64,000 nucleotides of DNA from positions 496,001 through 560,000 of the forward strand of contig CAWIWF010000006.1 in NCBI GenBank assembly GCA_963839815.1, written 5' to 3'. Below the pieces are notes generated by a model. It was not told where the DNA came from. It searched no databases and saw nothing but the letters and a program-made list of their open reading frames with translations. Source of the DNA: JACVRM01 sp963839815 (lineage in GTDB: Bacteria; Actinomycetota; Thermoleophilia; Gaiellales; Gaiellaceae). Made by a program: the position numbers and the translations under genes. Numbering within the stretch: position 1 is the first letter of the stretch; the number at the start of each line of letters is the position of its first letter. Shown here in pieces: positions 50,730 to 59,791 of the stretch.

Positions 50730-51895
50730 GCGCCGGACCGGCCCAGATCGGCCTGCTGCGGCGCGCCCGCGAGCGCGACCTGTTCGTGATCGCCGCCGAC
50801 CGGGATCCCGGCGCGCCCGGCTTCGCCCACGCCGACCGCCGGGCGATCATCTCGGCCGAGGACGAGCAGGGGATCGCGCGTCTCGCCGAGGCCGAGCGCG
50901 TCGACGGTCTCATAGCGCCGGGGATCGACTGGCCGGTCGCGGTCGCAGCCAGGGTGGCGGAGCGGCTGGCGCTGTCCCATCCGATCTCCCCGGAGACGGC
51001 CGCGGTCGTCACCGTCAAGGCGCGCCAGCGCAAGCGACTCGCGGAGGCAGGCGTCCCGCAGCCGCGCTGGGTGGTTGCCCGGGACGGCGAGGAGGCCCCC
51101 GGCTTCCCCTGCGTCGTCAAACCGCCCGACCGGCAGGGGCAGCGCGGCCTGTCGCTCGTGCGCGAGCCCGGCGAGCTCGCGGATGCGGTCGCCAGGGCGC
51201 GGGCGGAGTCGCGCGTGGGCGCGTGCCTGCTCGAGGAGCTCGTCGACGGGCCTGAGCTGACCGTCAACGGCTTCTCCGCGGGCGGCACGTTCACGGCGCT
51301 CACGGTCACCGACCGGCACGTCGCCGAGCCGCCGGCCTTCGGGGTGGCGCTCGCGCACGTCTGGCCGGCTGCGCGCGGCGCCGCCGAGGCGGCAGAGGCG
51401 GCTGAAGCGGCCGTGCGCGCGCTCGGCATCGAGCACGGGCCCTCCTACACGCAGGTGCGACTGGGCGCCGACGGCCCGCGCGTGATCGAGGTGGCCGCGC
51501 GGCTCGGCGGTGGCCACGATGCCGAGCTCTGCGCCGCCGCGCTCGGCGTCGACCTGAACGGGCTCGCGCTCGACGCCGCGCTCGGGGTACCCGTCGAGGC
51601 CGAGTCGCTGCGTCCCGGGGCGCGCGCCGGCGGAGCGTGCGTGCGCTTCCTGGTTGCGCCCGAGGGGACGCTGGCCGCGGTGGACGGCGTCGGCGAGGCC
51701 GAGGCCCTCGCCGGTGTCCAGGAGGTGCGGATCTACCGCGCGCCCGGCCACGTCCTCGAGCGGTTCCGGCGGGGGTCCGACCGCGCGGGCGCCGTCATCG
51801 CCGCCGGCGACAACGCCGGTGCGGCGCTGGCGGCTGCCGACCGCGCGGCAGCGCTCCTGCGCTTCCGTGTCGAGGCTCGCGCCGTCGCCGGCTGA
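50681..51895 (+). CDS. ATP-grasp ligase of the carbamoyl-phosphate-synthase-like group
   Basis: 404 residues. RLLVLGAGPAQIGLLRRARE is the N-terminal domain motif. PCVVKPPDRQGQRGLSLV, ACLLEELVDGPELTVNGF and PRVIEVAARLGGGHDAELC carry the ATP and metal residues of the ATP-grasp fold. The C-terminal segment EVRIYRAPGHVLERFR resembles D-Ala-D-Ala-like and PurK-like family ends. It lies between a sugar dehydratase and an aminotransferase, so it may add an amino acid or carboxylate to an amino sugar. It is related in layout to the ligase at 43072-44292. Confidence 0.85.
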   Translation: MVESGDAGTRPRLLVLGAGPAQIGLLRRARERDLFVIAADRDPGAPGFAHADRRAIISAEDEQGIARLAEAERVDGLIAPGIDWPVAVAARVAERLALSHPISPETAAVVTVKARQRKRLAEAGVPQPRWVVARDGEEAPGFPCVVKPPDRQGQRGLSLVREPGELADAVARARAESRVGACLLEELVDGPELTVNGFSAGGTFTALTVTDRHVAEPPAFGVALAHVWPAARGAAEAAEAAEAAVRALGIEHGPSYTQVRLGADGPRVIEVAARLGGGHDAELCAAALGVDLNGLALDAALGVPVEAESLRPGARAGGACVRFLVAPEGTLAAVDGVGEAEALAGVQEVRIYRAPGHVLERFRRGSDRAGAVIAAGDNAGAALAAADRAAALLRFRVEARAVAG

Positions 51896-51973
51896 GAGGG
51901 CAGCGAACCGGGCCAGTACCCTCCGGGGTCAGCTCCTGCGGGCGCAGCGCCCGTCGAGGCGGCTGCCCCGGAG

Positions 51974-51979
51974 TACGCT
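51974..51979 (+). promoter_or_regulatory. -10 box of a likely leaderless transcript
   Basis: TACGCT lies 7 bases before the GTG at 51987. A further TACCCT at about 51915 may be an alternative. Confidence 0.45.
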
Positions 51980-51986
51980 CAGGGCC

Positions 51987-53117
51987 GTGCAGCGCGCCAC
52001 CGAGAGCCGCCGGGACACCTTTCTCGGCTTCCAGCCACCTGCCGTCGGCGAGGAGGAGGTCGAGGCCGTCGCCGAGACGATCCGCTCGGGCTGGCTGACC
52101 ACCGGCCCGCGGGTGGCCGAGCTCGAGCGCCGCTTCGCCGAGCTCTGCGGCGCCCCGCACGTCCTGGCAGTCAGCTCCGGCACCGCCGCCATGCATCTCT
52201 CGCTGCTCGCGCTCGGCGTCGGCCCCGGCGACGAGGTGGTCACCACCCCCATCACCTGGCCGGCGACCGCCAACGTGATCGTCCATTGCGGCGCGAGGCC
52301 GGTTTTCGCCGACGTGCGGGACGGAGACCTCAACCTCGACCCCGAGGACGCCGCTCGCCGCATCACGCCGCGGACACGGGCGATCCTGCCGGTCGACCTC
52401 GCCGGTCAGCCGGCCGACCTCGATGCCTTCGCCGCGCTCGGCCTTCCCGTCGTGGAGGACGCCGCCCACAGCGCCGAGGCGCGCTACCGCGGTCGCCCGG
52501 TCGGGTCGGTGGCCGACGTCACCTGCTACTCGCTCTACGCCACCAAGAACATCGCCGCCGGCGAGGGCGGCCTGATCGCGACCACCCGCGCCGACGTCGC
52601 CGAGGCCGTCGACCGGTTGCGCGTCATGCGCCGCGGCCACGGCTCCCTCTACGACATCGCCGTCCCCGGCTACAAGGCGAACCTCTCCGACGTGCTCGCC
52701 TCGATCGCGCTCGTGCAGCTCGACAAGCTCGAGCGCCACCGCGCCGCCCGCCGCCTCCAGTTCGAGCTCTACGACGCCGCCGTGGCAGAGCTCGCCGGCA
52801 TCGAGCCGCTCGCCCGTGACGCGCGTGACGACCACGCCATGCACCTTTACGTCGTGCGCATCGACCCCGAGCAGGCGGGCGGCACGCGCGACGACTACCA
52901 GCGGCTGCTCGCCGACGAGAACATCGGCTCGAGCATCCACTTCCTGCCTGTCCACCAGCTGACGGCCTACCGCGGCAGCGTGCAGGAGCCGCTGCCGGTG
53001 GCGGAGAAGGCCGGGAGCGAGGTGCTCTCGCTGCCGCTCTCGCCGGCGCACTCGGAGGACGACATCGGCGATGCGATCGCCGCGCTCCGCCGCGTGCACG
53101 AGTCGCTCGCCCCGTGA
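51987..53117 (+). CDS. DegT/DnrJ/EryC1/StrS aminotransferase (ArnB/PseC-like)
   Basis: 376 residues. FLGFQPPAVGEEEVEAVAETIRSGWLTTGP is the standard opening. AVSSGTAAMHLSLLALGVGPGDEV, VVEDAAHSAEARYRGRPVG and CYSLYATKNIAAGEGG (likely Schiff-base Lys at residue 187) follow. It transfers an amino group to the C4 keto group of a nucleotide sugar, the logical step after the dehydratase at 49707. I chose GTG 51987; the frame is open to 51654 but overlaps the ligase gene in another frame. Confidence 0.9.
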   Translation: MQRATESRRDTFLGFQPPAVGEEEVEAVAETIRSGWLTTGPRVAELERRFAELCGAPHVLAVSSGTAAMHLSLLALGVGPGDEVVTTPITWPATANVIVHCGARPVFADVRDGDLNLDPEDAARRITPRTRAILPVDLAGQPADLDAFAALGLPVVEDAAHSAEARYRGRPVGSVADVTCYSLYATKNIAAGEGGLIATTRADVAEAVDRLRVMRRGHGSLYDIAVPGYKANLSDVLASIALVQLDKLERHRAARRLQFELYDAAVAELAGIEPLARDARDDHAMHLYVVRIDPEQAGGTRDDYQRLLADENIGSSIHFLPVHQLTAYRGSVQEPLPVAEKAGSEVLSLPLSPAHSEDDIGDAIAALRRVHESLAP

Positions 53118-54103
53118 GCCGGCCGCTGCGACTGTCGCTGACGCTGCTGGTCACGGCGGCGGCGCTCGCCTATCTGGCCTGGAAGGTCGACGTCGGCACG
53201 ACGCTCGACGTGCTCGGCGGCGCCGACCTCGGCCTGTTCGCCCTCGCCGCCGCGATCATGATCGCGACCACGGTGCCGATGGCCTGGCGCTGGCAGCTCC
53301 TGCTCGCTGCACGGCGCATCCCCGAGTCGCTCGCCTGGCTGACGCGGACCTACTTCGTCGCCTACAGCGCCAACCAGGTGCTACCGACCTCCCTCGGCGG
53401 CGACGCCGTGCGCGTCTACGAGACCGCCCGCCGCCACCCGGGCAACACCGGCCTGATCACGGGCAGCGTGCTGCTCGACCGCGCCATCGGCGGCGTCGCC
53501 ACGGTTGTGCTGGCCGCCTTCGGCTTCCTGCTCGCGCTCGGCCGCTACGACATCGGCGCGTACCTCTGGCTCGAGCTCGTCTTCGTGGCAGGCACCGTGG
53601 TGCTCGGCTTCGTCGCCTTCTCGGCGCGCGTCCGCGGTGCGCTCCGCTGGCTCCGGCCACTCGCGCGCCGGCTGCGCGTCGAGCGACCGCTGCGTGCGGT
53701 CTACGAGGGCGTCCACGCCTACCGCAACCACGGCCTGCTGCTCGCCGGCCTGGCACTCGCCACGCTCGCGGTCCAGGCGGTGCGCATCCTGCCGATCTGG
53801 CTCGTCGCGCTCGCGGTCGACATCGACCTCAACTGGCGGCCGTTCTTCGTCATGGGGCCGGTGCTCTTCTTCGTGCTGCTCTTCCCGTTCACGATCAACG
53901 GCCTGGCCGTACGGGAGGCCTTCTTCGTCAGCTTCCTGGGCACGCTCGGAGTCGGTGCCAGCCAGGCGTTCGCGGCCGGCTTCCTCTTCTTCCTCGTCAC
54001 CGTCGTGCTGGCGCTGCCGGGGCTCGGGATCCTGCTCTGGGAGGGCGCCCGCGGCTCCGAGCGGCCCTCGCTGCGGCGGACCCCGGGCCGCAGCCCAGGC
54101 TAA
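53114..54103 (+). CDS. YbhN/MprF-flippase-like membrane protein (UPF0104)
   Basis: 329 residues with about eight helices. FVAYSANQVLPTSLGGDAVRVYETARR and GSVLLDRAIGGVATV are the core motifs of the lysylphosphatidylglycerol-synthetase transmembrane family. FPFTINGLAVREAFFVSFLG is the later motif. Such proteins flip lipids or lipid-linked compounds. GTG 53114 overlaps the aminotransferase stop by four bases, suggesting a role in moving a glycolipid intermediate. Confidence 0.88.
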   Translation: MSRPLRLSLTLLVTAAALAYLAWKVDVGTTLDVLGGADLGLFALAAAIMIATTVPMAWRWQLLLAARRIPESLAWLTRTYFVAYSANQVLPTSLGGDAVRVYETARRHPGNTGLITGSVLLDRAIGGVATVVLAAFGFLLALGRYDIGAYLWLELVFVAGTVVLGFVAFSARVRGALRWLRPLARRLRVERPLRAVYEGVHAYRNHGLLLAGLALATLAVQAVRILPIWLVALAVDIDLNWRPFFVMGPVLFFVLLFPFTINGLAVREAFFVSFLGTLGVGASQAFAAGFLFFLVTVVLALPGLGILLWEGARGSERPSLRRTPGRSPG

Positions 54104-54118
54104 CCTCGGTCTTCGCCC

Positions 54119-55018
54119 GTGCAGCCGCCGCGTGCCCTCTCCGTCGTGGTCGTGACCTACAACGCGCTCCCTCACATCGAGCAGTGCCTCGACTCCGTTC
54201 GCGGGCTCGAGACGGTCGTCGTCGACCACGGCTCCACCGACGGCACCGTCGAGCACGTGCGGGAGCGGTTCCCCGGCGTGCGCCTCGTCGAGCAGGAGAA
54301 CCTCGGGCTGGCCGCCGGCTGGAACCGGGGGCTGCGCGACGTCTCGGGCGACTGGGTCCTGATCCTGAACGCCGACGCCTGGATGAGCGACGGCGCCGTC
54401 GACGCGCTCGTCGAGCACGGGGAGGAGCACCCGGAGGCGGCGCTCGTTGGGCCGCGGCTGCGCTATCCGGACGGGCGGCTGCAGCGCTCCGTGCGCGGCT
54501 TTCCGACGCTTTGGCGGCTCGCGACCGAGTACCTCTTCCTGCGCAAGCTCGCGCCCCGCTCGCGGCTCCTCAACGCCTTCTACGCCGGCGGGTTCGACCA
54601 CGACGAGGAGCGGGAGGCGGAGTTCGTGATGGGCTCGTGCATGCTCGTCCGCCGCGCCGCCGCCGACGCCGTCGGCCCCCTCGACGAGGGCTACTTCCTC
54701 TTCAGCGAGGAGACCGACTGGTGCTACCGCTTCTGGCAGGCGGGCTGGACGGTGCGCTTCTTCCCGGGCGCCGAGGCCGTCCACGTGCTGGGCGCCTCGC
54801 ATGGCGGCCGCCTCTTCCGCGAGCAGGTGCGCGGCCATCTGCGCTTCTTCGCCAAGCATCACGGGCTGCGCGCGGCCGAGCGGGCGCGCAAGCTGCTGCG
54901 GCTGTCGCTCGTGCTGCGCGGGCTGCTCTTTCGCGGCGAGCGCGGCCGCTCGTATCGCGACGCTGCCCGCTGGCTCGGCTCGGAGCCCGTCGGCCGGCTC
55001 GCGGGGGTGGAGTCGTGA
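54119..55018 (+). CDS. Family 2 glycosyltransferase (rhamnosyltransferase-like)
   Basis: 299 residues. LSVVVVTYNALPHIEQCLDSV, TVVVDHGSTDGT, NLGLAAGWNRGL and VLILNADAWMSDGAVDAL form the donor site, and GYFLFSEETDWCYRFWQAGW is the catalytic/acceptor region typical of WbbL-like enzymes. TAACCT lies 12 bases before the GTG, a possible -10 box. The stop overlaps the next start by four bases. Confidence 0.9.
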   Translation: MQPPRALSVVVVTYNALPHIEQCLDSVRGLETVVVDHGSTDGTVEHVRERFPGVRLVEQENLGLAAGWNRGLRDVSGDWVLILNADAWMSDGAVDALVEHGEEHPEAALVGPRLRYPDGRLQRSVRGFPTLWRLATEYLFLRKLAPRSRLLNAFYAGGFDHDEEREAEFVMGSCMLVRRAAADAVGPLDEGYFLFSEETDWCYRFWQAGWTVRFFPGAEAVHVLGASHGGRLFREQVRGHLRFFAKHHGLRAAERARKLLRLSLVLRGLLFRGERGRSYRDAARWLGSEPVGRLAGVES

Positions 55019-57066
55019 CGAGCGTCGGCGGCGTCGCCCCACGCAGCGGTGTCGCGCTGGCGCGGCCGCTCGTCGCGTGGTCAATCCTGGTGCCGCTCGC
55101 CATCGTGCCGGCGCTGCTGCTCGCGCGGCTGCTGCCCGCCGAGGGCGCCGGGCTCTGGCTGCGGCTCGCGCTCGCCACCGGCTGCCTGCTCCTGCCCGGC
55201 TACCTGGTCGCCCGGGCGCTGTCGTTGCGGGGGATCTCGGCGGCACTGCCGCTCTCCCTCGGCGGCGTGTTCGTGGCCATGTCGGCGGTGTTCCTCACGC
55301 AGGGGTCGATCGAGCTCGCGCTCTGGGTCTACGGCGGGATCGGGCTGCTCGCGCTCCCGTTCGCGCTACGCGGGACGGCGGTCGAGCCGCGCTGGCAGAC
55401 GCTGCTGCTGGCCGCCGGCGGCGTGGCGTTCGGCATCGCGCTCTGGCAGGTCGCGCCGACGCTCGGCGGCGACGCGCTCTTCCACCTCGCCCGCGCCCGC
55501 AAGCTGGATGCCTTCGACGGGCTGACGCTCGACGCCGTCAACGAGTTCGCCGACGGCGGTCTCCATCCCGGCTACGCCTTTCCGCTGTGGCACGGCTTCC
55601 TCGCCCTGATCGCGCATGTCGCCGGCGTCGACCCGGCGCTGGTCGTCCGCCACGAGGCCAGCATCCTGGCGCCGATCGCCGTGCTCGTCGCCTACGAGGC
55701 CGGGCACGCGCTCTTCCGCTCCCGGGCCGCCGCCGCCGCCGTCGTCGCCGCCCAGGTCGGCCTGATCGCGCTCGCGCCCGGCTCCGGCGGGGCCTACAAC
55801 GCGCTCGCCCTGCCCGCCACCGCCAGCCGCCAGCTCCTCGTGCCGGCGGCGCTCGCGCTCTTCTTCGCGTACGTCCACGAGCGCGCCTGGCGCTTCCTGC
55901 CCGCGCTCGCTGCGGCCGCGCTCGGGATTGCGCTCGTGCATCCCACCTATGCCGTCTTCCTGTGCGTGCCGCTCGCCGGCTACCTGCTCGCGCGCGGGCT
56001 GATGGCGCGAGGCGAGGTCGTGCCTGCCGCCGTCGGGCTCGCGGCGCTCGTGCTGCCGACCGCGGCCGTCTCGGCGGCGCTGCTGCCCGTGATCGAGAAG
56101 ACCGCCTCGCACAAGCCGGACGGCTTCGAGGTCGAGCGGGCGATCCTGCAGTACCCGGGCCAGCTCGACGTCTTCTCGGAGGCGAGCTACCGGCTCGCGC
56201 CGGAGGTCTTCGGGCGCGGCGGCGCGATCGCCGTCGCCGCGCTCGCGCTTGTCCCGCTCGCCGCGCTGGCGCCGCTGCGCCGGTGGTCGGCGTTCGTGCT
56301 CGGCGGCTCGCTCGCGGTGCTCGCCGTGACGCTGACCTCGGCGCTCTTTCCCGCCTTCGCCGATCTCGTCTCGATCTCGCAGGCGCGGCGCGCGGCCGGC
56401 TTCCTGCCCTTCGCCTTCGCGTTCGCGGGCGGCCTGCTCGTGCTCGCGAGCATCTTCCGGCTGGCGCTGCTGCCGATCGCCCTGGCGGCAGGGGTCGGCT
56501 TACAGGTGGCCTTCCCGGGCGATTTCGGCTACCGCCTCCAGGACGGCGGCCCCGCGGTCGTCACCTGGCTCGCGGTGCTCGGCGGCGCCGTCGCGTTCTC
56601 GGTCGCCGCGGTCGTCCGCTGGCCGGGTCTGCGCGAGCGGGGCCCGCGGCTGGCCGCGCTCGCGGCGGCACTCTTCGTGCTCCCGATCGGCGTCGACTCC
56701 GCGCTCGACTGGGAGGCCCGGCCCCGCGACCGCTCGCACGAGCTGACGCCGGGACTGCTGCAGGCGCTGCGTGACGCCACGCGCGACGGCGACATCGTCT
56801 TCTCCGACACCGAGACGAGCTACCGGATCGCCGCCTACCTCCCGGTCTACGTGGCCTCGGCACCGCCGGCGCACGTGGCCGACACCGACGACAACCGCCC
56901 CTACGACCGCCGCCGCGATGCGGGCCTCTTCCTCAAGAGCGGCGACCTCGCGATCCCGCGCCGCTACGGGGCGGACTGGATCGTGGTCGACTCCCGCCGT
57001 TTCCGCACGCGGGTGGCGAGGCTGCCCGTCTACCAGGACGAGCGGTACACGCTCTACCGCGTCTAG
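55015..57066 (+). CDS. Large multi-span membrane protein, GT-C-like
   Basis: 683 residues with about fourteen hydrophobic helices up to residue 560, then a soluble domain outside the membrane. LGGDALFHLARARKL carries an acidic residue in the first loop, as in GT-C glycosyltransferases that use polyprenyl-linked sugars. The C-terminal part (LQALRDATRDGDIVFSDTET, then RYGADWIVVDSRR) resembles the periplasmic domain of bacterial dolichyl-mannose-like transferases. I could not assign a named family. The context supports a role in building the surface polysaccharide. Confidence 0.78.
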   Translation: MTSVGGVAPRSGVALARPLVAWSILVPLAIVPALLLARLLPAEGAGLWLRLALATGCLLLPGYLVARALSLRGISAALPLSLGGVFVAMSAVFLTQGSIELALWVYGGIGLLALPFALRGTAVEPRWQTLLLAAGGVAFGIALWQVAPTLGGDALFHLARARKLDAFDGLTLDAVNEFADGGLHPGYAFPLWHGFLALIAHVAGVDPALVVRHEASILAPIAVLVAYEAGHALFRSRAAAAAVVAAQVGLIALAPGSGGAYNALALPATASRQLLVPAALALFFAYVHERAWRFLPALAAAALGIALVHPTYAVFLCVPLAGYLLARGLMARGEVVPAAVGLAALVLPTAAVSAALLPVIEKTASHKPDGFEVERAILQYPGQLDVFSEASYRLAPEVFGRGGAIAVAALALVPLAALAPLRRWSAFVLGGSLAVLAVTLTSALFPAFADLVSISQARRAAGFLPFAFAFAGGLLVLASIFRLALLPIALAAGVGLQVAFPGDFGYRLQDGGPAVVTWLAVLGGAVAFSVAAVVRWPGLRERGPRLAALAAALFVLPIGVDSALDWEARPRDRSHELTPGLLQALRDATRDGDIVFSDTETSYRIAAYLPVYVASAPPAHVADTDDNRPYDRRRDAGLFLKSGDLAIPRRYGADWIVVDSRRFRTRVARLPVYQDERYTLYRV

Positions 57067-57068
57067 CC

Positions 57069-58316
57069 GTGCGCGTCCTGCTCGTGACCATGTACTTCCC
57101 GCCGGCAGGAGGCGGCGGCGTCCAGCGTCCGCTCAAGTTCGCCACGTATCTGCCGGCGCTCGGGATCGAGACGCACGTGCTCGCGCCGTCCGATCCCAAG
57201 TGGGTGCACCGCGACGAGGAGCTCGAGGTGCCCTCACAGGCATGGGTCCACCGCGTTCCCTATGTCGGGCCGCGGGCGCGCCGACCCTCCGAGGAGCTGC
57301 ACGGCACCGGCGGGCTCGAGCGGATCGCGCGGCAAGGGACGCTGGCGTTTCGCCGCGTGCTCGTCCCCGACGCCAGCGTGCTCTGGAACGCGACCGCCAT
57401 CCCGGCCGCGCTGCGGGTGATCCGGCGGGAGGGAATCGACGTGGTGCTGACCACCTCGCCGCCGGGATCGGTGCACCTGGTCGGCGCCGCCGCGAAGCGG
57501 GCGACCGGCGTGCGCTGGGTCGCCGACCTGCGCGACTCGCTCGTAGCCCACCCGCACCGCCGCGCCGAGAGCGCCGCCGTACGGCTGAAGGAGCGCACCG
57601 AGGGGATGCTCGGCAGGCTGGTCTCCCGTCAGGCAGACGCGGTCGTGGCGGTCTCCGACGCGATCGCAGACGAGGCGCGGGCCCTGGACGCTCGCGGCCC
57701 CGTGCTGACGATCTCGAACGGCTGCGACTTCGAGGACTTCGCAGGGCTCGAGTACCGGCGCGGCGAGCGGCTGCGCATCACCCACACGGGCAGCTTCTTC
57801 GGCAAGCGCGATCCGAAGCCGTTCCTGGAGGCGCTGGCGCGCTCCGAGGTCGACGCCGTCGTCCGGTTCGTCGGCGGCTTCCGCGCGGCCGACCGAGAGT
57901 GGGCCGAGCGGCGCGGCGTCGCCGACCGGATCGAGCTCCACCCCTACGTGCCGCGCCGGCGCTCGCTCGAGCTGCAGCGCGACTCGGAGGCGCTGCTTCT
58001 GCTGATCCCGGAGGCGGGCGGCCGCGGCCGCGGCGTTCTCTCCGGCAAGGTCTTCGAGTACCTGGCGGCCGAGCGCCCGATCCTGGCAGTGGTGCCGCCC
58101 GACGGCGCCGCAGCCGAGCTGCTCCGCCAGACGGGAGCCGCGGTCGTGGTCGCCCCCGACGACGTCGACGGGATGCGCGACGCGCTCGTCCGCCTGGACG
58201 CCGCCCACCGCGGCGGCTCGCTGAACGGCACGCCTCTGCCCGAGGAGTGGCGGGACCGGCTCTCGCGTCGTGCGCGCGTCGAGGAGCTCGCCGACCTGCT
58301 GCGGAGGGTGGCATGA
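57069..58316 (+). CDS. Family 4 (GT-B) glycosyltransferase
   Basis: 415 residues. VLLVTMYFPPAGGGGVQRPLKFATYL is the N-terminal acceptor domain opening. TTSPPGSVHLVGAAAKRATGVRWVADLRD is typical of WbuB/WcaI-like transferases. ITHTGSFFGKRDPKPFLEAL and GVLSGKVFEYLAAERPILAVVPP form the donor-binding domain. GTG 57069 lies 2 bases after the previous stop; the end overlaps the ligase gene. Confidence 0.9.
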   Translation: MRVLLVTMYFPPAGGGGVQRPLKFATYLPALGIETHVLAPSDPKWVHRDEELEVPSQAWVHRVPYVGPRARRPSEELHGTGGLERIARQGTLAFRRVLVPDASVLWNATAIPAALRVIRREGIDVVLTTSPPGSVHLVGAAAKRATGVRWVADLRDSLVAHPHRRAESAAVRLKERTEGMLGRLVSRQADAVVAVSDAIADEARALDARGPVLTISNGCDFEDFAGLEYRRGERLRITHTGSFFGKRDPKPFLEALARSEVDAVVRFVGGFRAADREWAERRGVADRIELHPYVPRRRSLELQRDSEALLLLIPEAGGRGRGVLSGKVFEYLAAERPILAVVPPDGAAAELLRQTGAAVVVAPDDVDGMRDALVRLDAAHRGGSLNGTPLPEEWRDRLSRRARVEELADLLRRVA

Positions 58317-59731
58317 CGTCGGTCGCGCAGCCGGTCGGACGGCGCTGGCCGGAAGCGCTGACGCTGGTGTCGCCGATCGAGCGGGTCGCGGGCTGGCTCT
58401 TCCTCGCCACCCTGTTCGTGATCACTTGGGAGAAGCTCCACTGGGAGCTCGCGGGCACGGTCAACCTGTCCGACGTCGTCTCCGGCCTCTTCCTGCTCGC
58501 GCTCGCCTGGTCGTGGCTGGAGCGAGGCGCGCCGCCCCTGCGGGTGCCGCGGACCGTGCTCGTCGCCGCTGCCTTCGGGCTGGCCCTCATCGGCGTCCAG
58601 CTCGTCGGCTTCTTCAACCTCGAGACCGGCCAGGCGCTCGCCCAGTTCTTCAAGGGCACGGTCAAGTTCGCCATCCACTACGCCTTCCTCGTCGCCGGCC
58701 TCGCCTACCTGGCCGCGCGCGGACGGAGCGCCTACTGGCAGGCGCTCGCGGCGCTCTGCCTCGGCATGGGAGCGAACGCCCTCTACGGGGTGCTGCAGCT
58801 GCTGTACGCCGAGCGTGGCGGCGATCTGGACGCCACGGTGCTGTCGCCGCTGACGGGCGGGGCAAGCTCGATCAACATCTTCGGGGCAGTCGAGGGGCAA
58901 GACGTCTTCCGCCCGAACGCGCTCACCGGCGATCCGAACCACCTCGGCGTGATGCTGATCGTGCCGCTGCTCGTGCTGACGCCGGTCTACCTGCGCCTCG
59001 AGCGCGGCCACCGGCTGCGGCTGCCGCTCGCCGTCGGGCTCTCGTTCGGGCTGGTGATGGCGCTGGCGACGCTGTCGCGCAGCGGCGTGCTCGGGCTCGC
59101 GGTCGGGATGCTCGTGCTCGCGATCCCGTACCGGCGGCTCTTCCTCTCCGCGCGCTTCCTCGTGCCGGTCGCGCTCGTGTTCGCCTCGCTGCTCGCGGTG
59201 GTCGCACAGCGAACCGACTTCTTCGGCACGGTGCTGCGGGCCCGGCTCAGCACCGACACGGCGTCCACCTCGCCGCACTTCGGCGTCTACGGCTTCATCC
59301 CGGACGTGCTCGGCTCGCACCCGTTCTTCGGGCTCGGGTTCAACAACTTCTCCGTCTACTACGAGTTCGTCACCGGGCAGACGAACTGGGGCCCGCACTC
59401 GTTCTACGTGGCGCTGTTCGTCGAGACCGGGCTGGTGGGCGCGGCGCTGTTCGGCGCCTTCCTCGTCTGGCTCTTCCGGCGCCTGCTCGCTGCGATCAGG
59501 CTCGGCCGGGCGCTGGCGGCGGTGCGCGACCCGCTGGCCCTCCGCGTGCGTCCGCTCGCGTGGGGCTTCACGGCCGCGCTCGCCGGCACGCTGGCGGCGA
59601 ACGCCTTCTACCTGACGATCCCGTTCTACTACTTCTACGCGTTCGCGATGCTGGCGCTCGCGCTGCCCTTGGTCTTCACGCGCGCGTCAGACTCAGGGTC
59701 CCGACCCGCCCCCTTCTCGCCGCCAGGCTAA
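58313..59731 (+). CDS. O-antigen ligase family membrane protein
   Basis: 472 residues with about twelve helices. RPNALTGDPNHLGVMLIVPL and VLGSHPFFGLGFNNFSVYYEFVTG, then NWGPHSFYVALFVETGLVGAALF, are the Wzy_C core, with the His of PHS conserved. The enzyme would polymerise or attach the polysaccharide made by the preceding genes. ATG 58313 overlaps the GT stop by four bases. It differs from the copy at 23207-24706. Confidence 0.88.
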   Translation: MTSVAQPVGRRWPEALTLVSPIERVAGWLFLATLFVITWEKLHWELAGTVNLSDVVSGLFLLALAWSWLERGAPPLRVPRTVLVAAAFGLALIGVQLVGFFNLETGQALAQFFKGTVKFAIHYAFLVAGLAYLAARGRSAYWQALAALCLGMGANALYGVLQLLYAERGGDLDATVLSPLTGGASSINIFGAVEGQDVFRPNALTGDPNHLGVMLIVPLLVLTPVYLRLERGHRLRLPLAVGLSFGLVMALATLSRSGVLGLAVGMLVLAIPYRRLFLSARFLVPVALVFASLLAVVAQRTDFFGTVLRARLSTDTASTSPHFGVYGFIPDVLGSHPFFGLGFNNFSVYYEFVTGQTNWGPHSFYVALFVETGLVGAALFGAFLVWLFRRLLAAIRLGRALAAVRDPLALRVRPLAWGFTAALAGTLAANAFYLTIPFYYFYAFAMLALALPLVFTRASDSGSRPAPFSPPG

Positions 59732-59791
59732 CCGGAGAGAGCGCGCGCGTGGGTGACGGGATCGTGACGACTCTGTGACGGAGGGCCTCGC

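Noticed and set aside
56771..59731. Long plus-strand frame of 986 codons across two genes
   Set aside because: Only its last part (from 58313) is the O-antigen ligase; the first 500 codons are an out-of-frame shadow of the GT-C-like and GT4 genes.
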